From contig JAKBCG010000149.1 of the NCBI GenBank assembly GCA_021808035.1, positions 1-6,404 on the forward strand: a stretch of 6,404 nucleotides of DNA, in the 5' to 3' direction. This document shows, piece by piece, positions 1 through 5,566 of the stretch; position 1 is the first letter of the stretch, and every line of letters starts with the position of its first letter. The position numbers were made by a program, and so were the translations under genes. This DNA is from Pseudomonadota bacterium. GTDB lineage: Bacteria; Pseudomonadota; Gammaproteobacteria; Steroidobacterales; Steroidobacteraceae. The notes beneath the pieces are model-generated. The model was not told the origin of the DNA. It worked only from the letters and a program-made list of their open reading frames with translations, and did not search any database.

Positions 1-21
1 GAGACCGAGCACTGGCACTGA
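1..21 (+). CDS. possible C-terminal tail of a rightward gene entering from the left edge
   Basis: Reading from base 1, six codons (Glu-Thr-Glu-His-Trp-His) run into a TGA at 19-21. All six end in G or C, as expected for coding sequence in this genome. A GC-rich hairpin follows 2 bp after the stop, which would suit convergent genes sharing a terminator. Six codons are far too few to name a product or to exclude chance, so this is a tentative call. The sequence to the left of the window would settle it. Confidence 0.22.
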   Translation, partial: ETEHWH

Positions 22-23
22 CC

Positions 24-49
24 GCGCGGCCCGCCCCGCGGGGCCGCGC
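24..49. terminator. GC-only hairpin between convergent gene ends, terminator-like but without a T-tract
   Basis: GCGCGGCCC (24-32) pairs perfectly with GGGCCGCGC (41-49) around an 8-base loop. It lies 27 bp beyond the aroF stop on the minus strand and just after the possible plus-strand stop at 19-21. Neither strand has a run of T after the stem, so it is not a classical intrinsic terminator. It could act as an mRNA 3'-end stabiliser or as a pause site for Rho-dependent termination. The pairing is visible in the sequence; the role is inferred. Confidence 0.4.
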
Positions 50-51
50 GC

Positions 52-78
52 CGGGCGTCCCGGGCGTCCCGGGCGTCA
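52..78. repeat. three tandem copies of a 9-bp unit that includes the aroF stop codon
   Basis: The plus strand reads CGGGCGTCC at 52-60, the same at 61-69, and CGGGCGTCA at 70-78. The last copy differs by one base, and that base makes the aroF stop: on the minus strand the copies read TGACGCCCG, GGACGCCCG, GGACGCCCG. The unit length is a multiple of three and stays in frame with aroF. Loss of this stop would therefore add Gly-Arg-Pro repeats to the protein. It looks like a local slippage duplication at the 3' end of the gene. Confidence 0.7.
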
Positions 79-1140
79 GCGGCGCACGCCCCGCAACGCG
101 CGGTCGAGATCGAGCAGCAGGCGTTCGGTCGTCGGCCAGTCGATGCACGGATCGGTGATCGACACCCCGTACTCCAGCGTCGCGAGATCCTTCGGAATCG
201 GCTGGCTGCCGCCGCGCAGGTGGCTCTCGAGCATCAGTCCGACGATCGAGCGGTTGCCGTCGACGATCTGGGTGACGCAGTTCTCCGCGACCAGCGGCTG
301 CAGGGCCGGATCCTTGTTCGAGTTCCCGTGGCTGCAGTCGACCACGACGTTCTCCGGCAGGCCGGCCGCGCGCAGTTCGCGCTCCGCGACCGCGATGCTG
401 ACCGCGTCGTAGTTGACCCGGCCGCCGCCGCCGCGCAGCACGAGGTGCGCATACGCGTTGCCGCGGGTGCGGAACACCGCCGACTGGCCTTGCTGGGTGA
501 TCCCGAGGAAGTGGTGCGGACGGCGCACCGACTGCAGCGCGTTGATCGAGGCCGCGAGGCTCCCGTCGGTCCCGTTCTTGAAGCCGACCGGCGTCGACAG
601 GCCGCTCGCCATCTCGCGGTGGGTCTGGGACTCGGTCGTGCGCGCGCCGATCGCGGTCCAGGTCACGAGCTCCGAGAGGTATTGCGGCATGATCGGGTCG
701 AGCGCCTCGGTGCCGGCCGCGAGACCGAGCTCGGCGATGGTCAGCAGGAGCTCGCGCGCGAGATGGATCCCCTTCTCGATGTGGAACGAGTCGTCGAGAT
801 CGGGGTCGTTGATCAGGCCCTTCCAGCCGACCGTGGTGCGCGGTTTCTCGAAGTACACCCGCATGATCGGCACGATCGTCGTGTCGATCCGCGCGGCGAG
901 ATCCTTCAGCCGGCCCGCGTAGTCCCGGGCCGCGACCACGTCGTGGATCGAACAGGGACCGACCACGATGAACAGCCGCGGGTCGCTGCGGTCGAGGATC
1001 GCACGCACGAGGTTGCGGGACTTGAACACGGTCGCCGCGGCCCGCTCGGTCATCGGCAAACGGCGCTTGACCTCCTCGGGCGTCGCGAGCAATTCGCTCG
1101 AAAGGACGTTGACGTTCTGCAGTTGGTCGAGAATGTTCAC
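76..1140 (-). CDS. aroF: 3-deoxy-7-phosphoheptulonate (DAHP) synthase, class I, AroF (tyrosine-sensitive) type
   Basis: The product condenses phosphoenolpyruvate with erythrose 4-phosphate to DAHP, the first step of the shikimate pathway, in the cytoplasm. From the GTG at 1140 it is 354 aa, close to E. coli AroF (about 356). Visible motifs are GPCSIHD (61-67), the substrate-binding stretch MRVYFEKPRTTVGWKG (93-108), GARTTESQTHREMASG (165-180), GFKNGTDG (186-193) and DCSHGNSNKD (268-277). Expected metal ligands are Cys63, His271, Glu305 and Asp330. Gly213, in HHFLGITQ, sits where tyrosine-regulated enzymes carry Gly and the phenylalanine-regulated AroG carries Ser. Together with TEALDP and DCSHGNSNKD this favours the tyrosine type; actual inhibition is a prediction. 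An in-frame GTG at 1173 would add 11 residues lying inside kynA. I prefer 1140 because the N-terminus then lines up with AroF and begins 8 nt after the kynA stop. Neither start has a strong ribosome-binding site, suggesting translational coupling to kynA. Confidence 0.95.
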   Translation of the reverse strand: MNILDQLQNVNVLSSELLATPEEVKRRLPMTERAAATVFKSRNLVRAILDRSDPRLFIVVGPCSIHDVVAARDYAGRLKDLAARIDTTIVPIMRVYFEKPRTTVGWKGLINDPDLDDSFHIEKGIHLARELLLTIAELGLAAGTEALDPIMPQYLSELVTWTAIGARTTESQTHREMASGLSTPVGFKNGTDGSLAASINALQSVRRPHHFLGITQQGQSAVFRTRGNAYAHLVLRGGGGRVNYDAVSIAVAERELRAAGLPENVVVDCSHGNSNKDPALQPLVAENCVTQIVDGNRSIVGLMLESHLRGGSQPIPKDLATLEYGVSITDPCIDWPTTERLLLDLDRALRGVRR

Positions 1141-1148
1141 CGTTGTGC

Positions 1149-2006
1149 CTACATCGAAGTTCGTATGGTCCACAGTTCAGGGAAGAATTTCAGCTCGAGC
1201 GCCTTGGTCAGGTACGAAACGCCGCCGGTGCCGCCGGTGCCCCGCTTGGTGCCGATGATCCGTTCGACCGTCTTCACGTGCGCGAAACGCCACAGCTGGA
1301 ACTGGTAGTCGAGGTCCGTGAGACGCTCGGCGAGCTGGTACAGGTCCCATTCCTTCTCGGCGTTGTGATACACGCTGAGCCACGCCGCGGCGACCGCCTT
1401 GCTCGGGCGGTAGGGTTGCGAGAAATCCCGGTCGATCGCCGCCGCCGGAAGCGCGAACCCGCGCCGGCTCAGCAGCCGCAGCACCTCGTCGTACAGGCTC
1501 GGCGCGCGCAGCGCGCGCTCGAGCTCCTCGTGGCTCGCGGGATCGCTGGCGAACACCTTGAGGTACCCGACGTTCTTGTTGCCGATCAGGAACTCGAGCA
1601 GCCGGTACTGGCGCGACTGGAATCCGGACGCGGTGCCGAGCACGTTGCGGAACGCCGAGTAGTCCGACGGCGTGAGCGTCGCGAGCACCGCCCAGGACTG
1701 GAGCAGCTGCTGCTGGATCGTCGAGATGCGCGCGAGCATCTTGAACGTCGGACCGATGTCGTCGCGGCGCACGCAATCCATCGTCGCGGTGAGCTCGTGC
1801 AGCCACAGGCGCATCCACAGCTCCGCGACCTGGTGGATCACGATGAACAGCATCTCGTCGTGCTGATACGAGAGCGGCTGCTGCGCGTCGAGGAGCTTCT
1901 CGAGGTGCAGGTACTGGCCATAGCTCAACGATCGCGACAGGTCCCAGTGGACCGCCTCGTCGGAGAGGTCGACGAAGGGTTTCGCCGGCTCCGGCTGCTC
2001 GCTCAT
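1149..2006 (-). CDS. kynA: tryptophan 2,3-dioxygenase
   Basis: A haem enzyme that opens the indole ring of L-tryptophan with O2 to give N-formylkynurenine, the first step of the kynurenine pathway. The product is 285 aa, normal for bacterial TDO. Key residues match those I recall for the Xanthomonas campestris enzyme at a constant offset of +3: Phe54 and distal His58 in EMLFIVIHQVAELW, substrate-carboxylate residues Tyr116 and Arg120 in SDYSAFR, proximal haem ligand His243 in WRFAHVKTVERIIG, and Thr257 in the GTGGTGG loop. SGFQSRQYRLLEFLIGNKN (127-145) is another family signature. That loop is encoded by a 9-bp direct repeat (1221-1229 and 1230-1238). The ATG at 2006 has a GAGGGG ribosome-binding site (2022-2017) inside the end of the upstream metallohydrolase gene, with a 7-bp intergenic gap. 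No kynurenine formamidase, kynureninase or kynurenine monooxygenase gene is visible, so the rest of the pathway must lie elsewhere or be absent. Confidence 0.96.
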   Translation of the reverse strand: MSEQPEPAKPFVDLSDEAVHWDLSRSLSYGQYLHLEKLLDAQQPLSYQHDEMLFIVIHQVAELWMRLWLHELTATMDCVRRDDIGPTFKMLARISTIQQQLLQSWAVLATLTPSDYSAFRNVLGTASGFQSRQYRLLEFLIGNKNVGYLKVFASDPASHEELERALRAPSLYDEVLRLLSRRGFALPAAAIDRDFSQPYRPSKAVAAAWLSVYHNAEKEWDLYQLAERLTDLDYQFQLWRFAHVKTVERIIGTKRGTGGTGGVSYLTKALELKFFPELWTIRTSM

Positions 2007-2013
2007 CGCGCGC

Positions 2014-2742
2014 TCACCCCTCGTGGACCCACGCCGGCACCGATCGCCAGCCGGCGAGCAGTTCCCGGTCCAGGCACCGGTAGTCGGGTTCCAGCGACTC
2101 GACCAGGCGCCAGAACCGCCGGGAGTGGTTCATGTGCCGCAGGTGCGCGAGCTCGTGGGAGAAGAGGTACCGGACCACCGGCTCCCGCAGGAACAGGAGC
2201 GAGGCGTTCAGGCTGATCGTGCCACGCGTCGAGCAACTCCCCCAGCGGGTGCGCTGGCAGCGCGCGACGACCCGGCCGACCTCGACCCCGTGCTGCGCGG
2301 CGAGCGCAAGCAGCGCGGGCGCGAGCCGCGCGAGCGCCGCCCGCTTCAACCAGCGCCGCAGCAGGCGTCGTGCCGCGGCCGCATCCGGCGCGCCGACGAT
2401 CAACCGCGTGCCGTGCTCGCGCGGCGAACGCGCCGGTCCTGGTCGCCACTCGACCGCGAACCGTTCGCCGCAGAAATCGAAGCGGATCTCCCGCGGCACC
2501 GGCTCCTCGACAGGGTGGCTCGGACGCATCGCGGCGACCTTGCGCTCGATCCATCCGGACGATCGCCGCACGAAATCGCGCACCGTCGCCGGTCCGACCC
2601 CCCTCGGCACCACGATCTCGACCCGGCCGCCGACGTGCACGCGCGCGGTCAGGCGGCGCGCGCGCGCGCTGACGCGCACCACGAACGCCTCTCGAGAGGG
2701 ACGGGATTCGAACAGCGATAACTGCATGCCGGGTTGGTTCAC
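2014..2742 (-). CDS. YgjP-like zinc metallohydrolase (DUF45 / M48-like family)
   Basis: The product is 242 aa, cytoplasmic-looking, with no signal peptide or membrane segment. The C-terminal half carries the DUF45 signature: RTRWGSCS (165-171), TISLNASL (175-182), then a zinc-binding HELAH (196-200) followed by NHSRRFW (205-211), with His206 the likely third ligand and Glu197 the catalytic base. The N-terminal half is the usual beta-rich region with an RRLTARVHVGGRVEIVVPRG stretch (29-48). The family is annotated as a putative metallopeptidase, and E. coli YgjP has also been described as a UTP pyrophosphatase, so the substrate here is open. The start is a GTG at 2742 with GGAGA 9 nt upstream. 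An ATG at 2727 (MQLSLFES) is an alternative matching the usual start of family members. It is the first gene of the leftward unit, so its promoter probably drives kynA and aroF. A (GC)7 run lies within codons 25-30. Confidence 0.88.
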   Translation of the reverse strand: MNQPGMQLSLFESRPSREAFVVRVSARARRLTARVHVGGRVEIVVPRGVGPATVRDFVRRSSGWIERKVAAMRPSHPVEEPVPREIRFDFCGERFAVEWRPGPARSPREHGTRLIVGAPDAAAARRLLRRWLKRAALARLAPALLALAAQHGVEVGRVVARCQRTRWGSCSTRGTISLNASLLFLREPVVRYLFSHELAHLRHMNHSRRFWRLVESLEPDYRCLDRELLAGWRSVPAWVHEG

Positions 2743-2766
2743 GGGAGCGCGTCTCCGACCGCGCGC

Positions 2767-2775
2767 ATGATAGCA
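2767..2775 (-). promoter_or_regulatory. candidate extended -10 promoter for the ygjP-like/kynA/aroF unit
   Basis: On the minus strand the sequence reads TGC-TATCAT, an extended -10 (TGn) with five of six matches to TATAAT. A transcript would start near 2760, giving a leader of about 18 nt that contains the GGAGA ribosome-binding site before the GTG at 2742. No recognisable TTGACA-like -35 lies 16-18 bp upstream, which extended -10 promoters tolerate. This is one of only two AT-richer spots in the 73-bp divergent region. The motif is seen directly; its use is inferred. Confidence 0.42.
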
Positions 2776-2803
2776 GTTTCGCGCATGGCGCCCGCACCGC
2801 GAC

Positions 2804-2809
2804 TACAAT
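2804..2809 (+). promoter_or_regulatory. candidate -10 box for tatD giving a leaderless transcript
   Basis: TACAAT (five of six matches to TATAAT) ends 6 bp before the tatD ATG at 2816. Transcription normally starts about 7 bp after a -10 box, which would place the first base at or next to the A of the ATG. No Shine-Dalgarno sequence precedes the ATG, which agrees with leaderless translation. No good -35 is visible at 16-18 bp. Confidence 0.45.
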
Positions 2810-2815
2810 GGCGCG

Positions 2816-3646
2816 ATGTCACCCGACGCCCCGCCCGCGCCCGCCGCGCTGATCGACATCGGCGCGAACCTCACCCACGAGAGCTTCGCGCCGGATCTCG
2901 ACGCGGTGCTCGCGCGCGCGGCCGCCGCCGGCGTCGTGCAGATGATGGTCACCGGCGCCGATCACGAGGGCTCGCGCCGCGCGGTCGCGCTCGCCGTGGC
3001 GCATCCCGGCGTGTTGACCGCGACCGCCGGCGTGCATCCGCATCACGCGGCGGGTCACGGACCGCAGGATCGCAACGCGCTCGCCGCGCTCGTCCGGCTG
3101 CCGCAGGTGGTCGCGGTCGGCGAGTGCGGCCTCGACTACTTCCGCGACCTCTCGCCCCGGCCGGCGCAGCGCGCGGCCTTCCTCGCGCAACTGGAGATCG
3201 CGGTCGAAGCGCGCAAGCCCGTTTTCCTGCACCAGCGCGACGCCCACGCGGATTTCGTCGCGATCCTCGAGGACTTCGCGCCCCGCCTTGCCGGCGGCGT
3301 CGCCCACTGCTTCACCGGCGGTCCCGCCGAGCTCGAGCGCTACCTCGATCTCGGGCTCGCGGTCGGCGTGACCGGGTGGGTCTGCGACGAGCGGCGCGGC
3401 GCGGCGTTGCGCGACGCGGTTCCTCGGATCCCGGCCGGCCGTCTGATGATCGAGACCGATGCGCCGTACCTGCTGCCGCGCGACCTCGTGCCGATGCCGC
3501 GGTCGCGGCGGAACGAGCCCGCGTACCTCGTCCACGTCGCCCGAGCGGTCGCGGCGCTGCGCGGCGAGCGGCTCGAGGATCTCGCCGCGGCGACGACCGC
3601 CAACGCACGGCGCCTGTTCGCGCTCGGGAACGCTACAGCGGAGTGA
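2816..3646 (+). CDS. tatD: TatD family metal-dependent deoxyribonuclease
   Basis: TatD proteins are cytoplasmic TIM-barrel metallohydrolases with 3'-5' exonuclease activity on single-stranded DNA or RNA, linked to repair of oxidative damage. Despite the name they are not part of the Tat export machinery. The product is 276 aa. It matches E. coli TatD closely: DIGANLTHESF (14-24), AGVHPH (71-76), VGECGLDYFRD (101-111), PVFLHQRDAH (135-144), HCFTGG (164-169), GVTGWVCDERRG (184-195), MIETDAPYLLPRDLVP (211-226) and SRRNEPAYL (230-238). Likely metal ligands are Glu103, His139, His164 and Asp215. The N-terminal HxH of YcfH/YjjV-type relatives is replaced by the TatD-type N-L-T, so this is TatD proper. 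The N-terminus has about 10 extra residues rich in Pro and Ala. It stands alone on the plus strand, divergent from the ygjP-like gene, and its last 14 bp overlap the end of the convergent NERD gene. Confidence 0.94.
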   Translation: MSPDAPPAPAALIDIGANLTHESFAPDLDAVLARAAAAGVVQMMVTGADHEGSRRAVALAVAHPGVLTATAGVHPHHAAGHGPQDRNALAALVRLPQVVAVGECGLDYFRDLSPRPAQRAAFLAQLEIAVEARKPVFLHQRDAHADFVAILEDFAPRLAGGVAHCFTGGPAELERYLDLGLAVGVTGWVCDERRGAALRDAVPRIPAGRLMIETDAPYLLPRDLVPMPRSRRNEPAYLVHVARAVAALRGERLEDLAAATTANARRLFALGNATAE

Positions 3647-4247
3647 ATTCGTGGGGACTCGGGCGCAGGTGCGCGACGAGCCCCGCCCAGGCCGCCCGAA
3701 CCGCGGCATTCTCCGCCCCCTCGGCCTCGGCCGCGGCGCGCGCGTCGGGATCGAGCGGCGTGAGGCCCGCTTCCATCTCGTCGAGCATCACGACCCCCTT
3801 CGGCTTGCCCTTCGCGAACCGTCCGACGTTCGAGAACACGATCAGGCCTTCGACCGGCAACTCACCGACCAGCGCCTTGACCGCGGCGATCCGGTCGTAG
3901 AGCGCCGGCTGCGGATTGTCGAAGGTGTCGCGCCGGCCACGCGCGAGCACCGTCCACTCGCTCATCTGATCGCCGCCGAAGATCAGCCCGGCCACCCGGC
4001 GGGTATCGAGCACCAGCACGCCGCGTGGCGTCAAGAGCAGATGATCGACGTGGTAGAAGCCGCCCATCCCGTCCGGGACCTGCACGCGATGCACGGCCTC
4101 GAGCGCGAAACGGCCGAGCCGCTCGAGCAGGGCCCGGCGCCGCGCGCGGCGCCGGTGGCGTCGCACCAGCGCCACGCCGCCCAGTGCGACGAGCCCGACT
4201 CCCGCGACCGCCCCGAGCCCCCGCAGGGCGAGGCTCGGCTCGGTCAT
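3633..4247 (-). CDS. membrane-anchored NERD (nuclease-related) domain protein
   Basis: The product is 204 aa. Residues 7-28 form one hydrophobic Ala/Gly/Val/Leu segment followed by a strongly basic stretch (RRHRRRARRR, 29-38), predicting an inner-membrane anchor with the rest in the cytoplasm. Residues about 45-140 resemble the NERD domain, a PD-(D/E)XK-fold nuclease-like module: HVDHLLLTPRGVLVLDTRR (66-84), then GLIFGGDQMSEWTV (87-100), FDNP (109-112) and GLIVFSN (134-140). The conserved Asp is present (Asp68), but the usual E-x-K is D81-T-R83, so catalytic activity is doubtful. The tail from about 160 is rich in Ala, Glu and Asp. The ATG at 4247 overlaps the thrC stop as ATGA and no ribosome-binding site is evident, indicating translational coupling. 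The frame stays open upstream into thrC, but that part is a shadow. No function is established; the domain assignment is fairly confident, while its role and the meaning of the thrC link are unknown. Confidence 0.8.
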   Translation of the reverse strand: MTEPSLALRGLGAVAGVGLVALGGVALVRRHRRRARRRALLERLGRFALEAVHRVQVPDGMGGFYHVDHLLLTPRGVLVLDTRRVAGLIFGGDQMSEWTVLARGRRDTFDNPQPALYDRIAAVKALVGELPVEGLIVFSNVGRFAKGKPKGVVMLDEMEAGLTPLDPDARAAAEAEGAENAAVRAAWAGLVAHLRPSPHEFTPL

Positions 4248-5566
4248 GCGATCGCGGCCGCGAGGGCCCCGAGCGTCGGCTCGATGTCGTTCACCTGCCG
4301 GGGCAGGCTCAGCAAGCGCGCGAGGCTCTCCGGGACCTCGATCGGCGCACCGACCAGCGGCTCGACGATCTCGTTGAACTTGGCCGGATGGGCGGTCGCG
4401 ACGAGCACCCAGGGCCGCCCCGCCCGCTCGTCCGCGCTCAGGCGCGCGTAGACTTCCGCGGCGGCCGCCGTATGCGGGCACCAGACGCGTCCGAAACGCC
4501 GATGATCCGCGACGATGCGCGCGCGGATCGCCGCATCGTCGATGCTGGCGGCGCCGATCCGGCCGCGCAGCGTCGCGAACGCGGGGAACATCGCGCGCAC
4601 CCGCTCCATGTTGCTCGGGTTGCCGACGTCCATCGCCGAGGCGAGTGTCGCGACGCTCGGGCGCGGGCGCCATTCGCCGGTCGCGAGGAAGTCGGGGACG
4701 GTGCGGTTCGCGTTGTGCGCGAGCACGATCCGTTCGATCGGCAGCCCGAGCTCGCGCGCCCAGATCGCCGCGAACGCGTTGCCGAGATTGCCCGCGGGGA
4801 TCACGTAGTTCGCGGCCCGGCCGGTCGAACGCCGCACCTCGAGACTCGAGGCGACGTAGTAGACCATCTGCGGCAGGAGCCGGCCGATGTTGATGCTGTT
4901 CGCCGAGCTGAAACGATGCCGCCGGCCGAGCGCCGGATCGACGAACGCCTCCTTCACGAGCCGCTGGCAGTCGTCGAACGTGCCCGCAACCCGCAGCGAC
5001 TCGACGTTGTCGCCCCAGCAGGTCAGTTGTTGCTCCTGGCGCGGGCTCACCAGGCCCTTCGGGTACAGGATCACCACGCGCACCCAGGGACGCCGGTGGA
5101 ACGCCGCCGCGACCGCGCCGCCGGTGTCGCCGGAGGTCGCGACCAGGATCGTCAAGCGCTCGTCCTGCGGCGCGCGCATCCGCTCCAGGCTCTCGGCGAG
5201 GAAACGCGCGCCGAAGTCCTTGAACGCGGCGGTCGGGCCGTGGTAGAGCTCGAGCGCGAACAGCGGGTCCGGCGCCGCGTCGATCGCGGTCGTCGGTGCC
5301 GGCAGGTCGAGCGCGGCGTCGGCGATCTCGCCGAGCCGCGGCTGCAGCCGGTCCCCCTCGAAAAAGCCCCGCAACGCGACGCGCGCGAGCGCGGGGAGAC
5401 CTGGTTGCCCCTGGAGCGCCGTCGCGCCGAGCGCGGCTGCGTCGATCGAGGGCAGCTGCCGCGGCACGTACAGGCCGCCGTCCGGCGCGAGTCCGCGCCC
5501 GATCGCCTCGCTCAGCGAAACCTCGGTGAGATCCCCGCGGGTACTCGAGTAGACCATGCTCGCCAT
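4244..5566 (-). CDS. thrC: threonine synthase
   Basis: A PLP-dependent cytoplasmic enzyme that converts O-phospho-L-homoserine to L-threonine, the last step of threonine synthesis. The product is 440 aa, slightly longer than E. coli ThrC (428) and of the same class. It starts with the family N-terminal pattern YSSTRGD...GLAPDGGLYVP (6-35). The PLP lysine is Lys116 in LYHGPTAAFKDFG (107-119). Other signatures are ATSGDTGGAV (143-152), VVILYPKG (164-171), SANSINIGRLLPQMVYY (221-237), the phosphate-binding PAGNLGN (257-263), AMDVGNPSNMER (311-322) and ATAHPAKF (390-397). The ATG at 5566 shares its A with the thrB stop (TGATG), and GAGGG lies 4-5 nt upstream. An ATG at 5557 is a weaker alternative. 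The frame stays open upstream to about 6064, but that extension is antisense-free shadow of thrB in another frame and lacks family similarity. Its stop overlaps the NERD gene start by 4 bp. Confidence 0.97.
   Translation of the reverse strand: MASMVYSSTRGDLTEVSLSEAIGRGLAPDGGLYVPRQLPSIDAAALGATALQGQPGLPALARVALRGFFEGDRLQPRLGEIADAALDLPAPTTAIDAAPDPLFALELYHGPTAAFKDFGARFLAESLERMRAPQDERLTILVATSGDTGGAVAAAFHRRPWVRVVILYPKGLVSPRQEQQLTCWGDNVESLRVAGTFDDCQRLVKEAFVDPALGRRHRFSSANSINIGRLLPQMVYYVASSLEVRRSTGRAANYVIPAGNLGNAFAAIWARELGLPIERIVLAHNANRTVPDFLATGEWRPRPSVATLASAMDVGNPSNMERVRAMFPAFATLRGRIGAASIDDAAIRARIVADHRRFGRVWCPHTAAAAEVYARLSADERAGRPWVLVATAHPAKFNEIVEPLVGAPIEVPESLARLLSLPRQVNDIEPTLGALAAAIA

Noticed and set aside
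220..1308. Plus-strand open frame of 362 codons opposite aroF, with several shorter ones alongside
   Set aside because: The translation is dominated by Arg, Ala, Val, Asp and Glu with no family signature, while the minus strand here encodes a textbook DAHP synthase. Long antisense frames are expected at this GC content.
1143..2216. Plus-strand open frame of 357 codons opposite kynA
   Set aside because: It is antisense to a tryptophan 2,3-dioxygenase with all its key residues. The composition is Arg/Ala/Val/Glu-rich and it runs across the kynA/ygjP-like junction.
2734..3900. Plus-strand open frame of 388 codons overlapping tatD in another frame
   Set aside because: The translation is almost continuous Arg, Ala, Gly and Pro, typical of a shifted reading of GC-rich coding DNA. 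The tatD frame carries the conserved motifs.
4248..4673. N-terminal extension of the NERD protein to 4673 (346 aa in total)
   Set aside because: The extension is an out-of-frame reading of thrC with Arg/Ala-rich sequence. The ATG at 4247 overlaps the thrC stop and is followed directly by the membrane segment.
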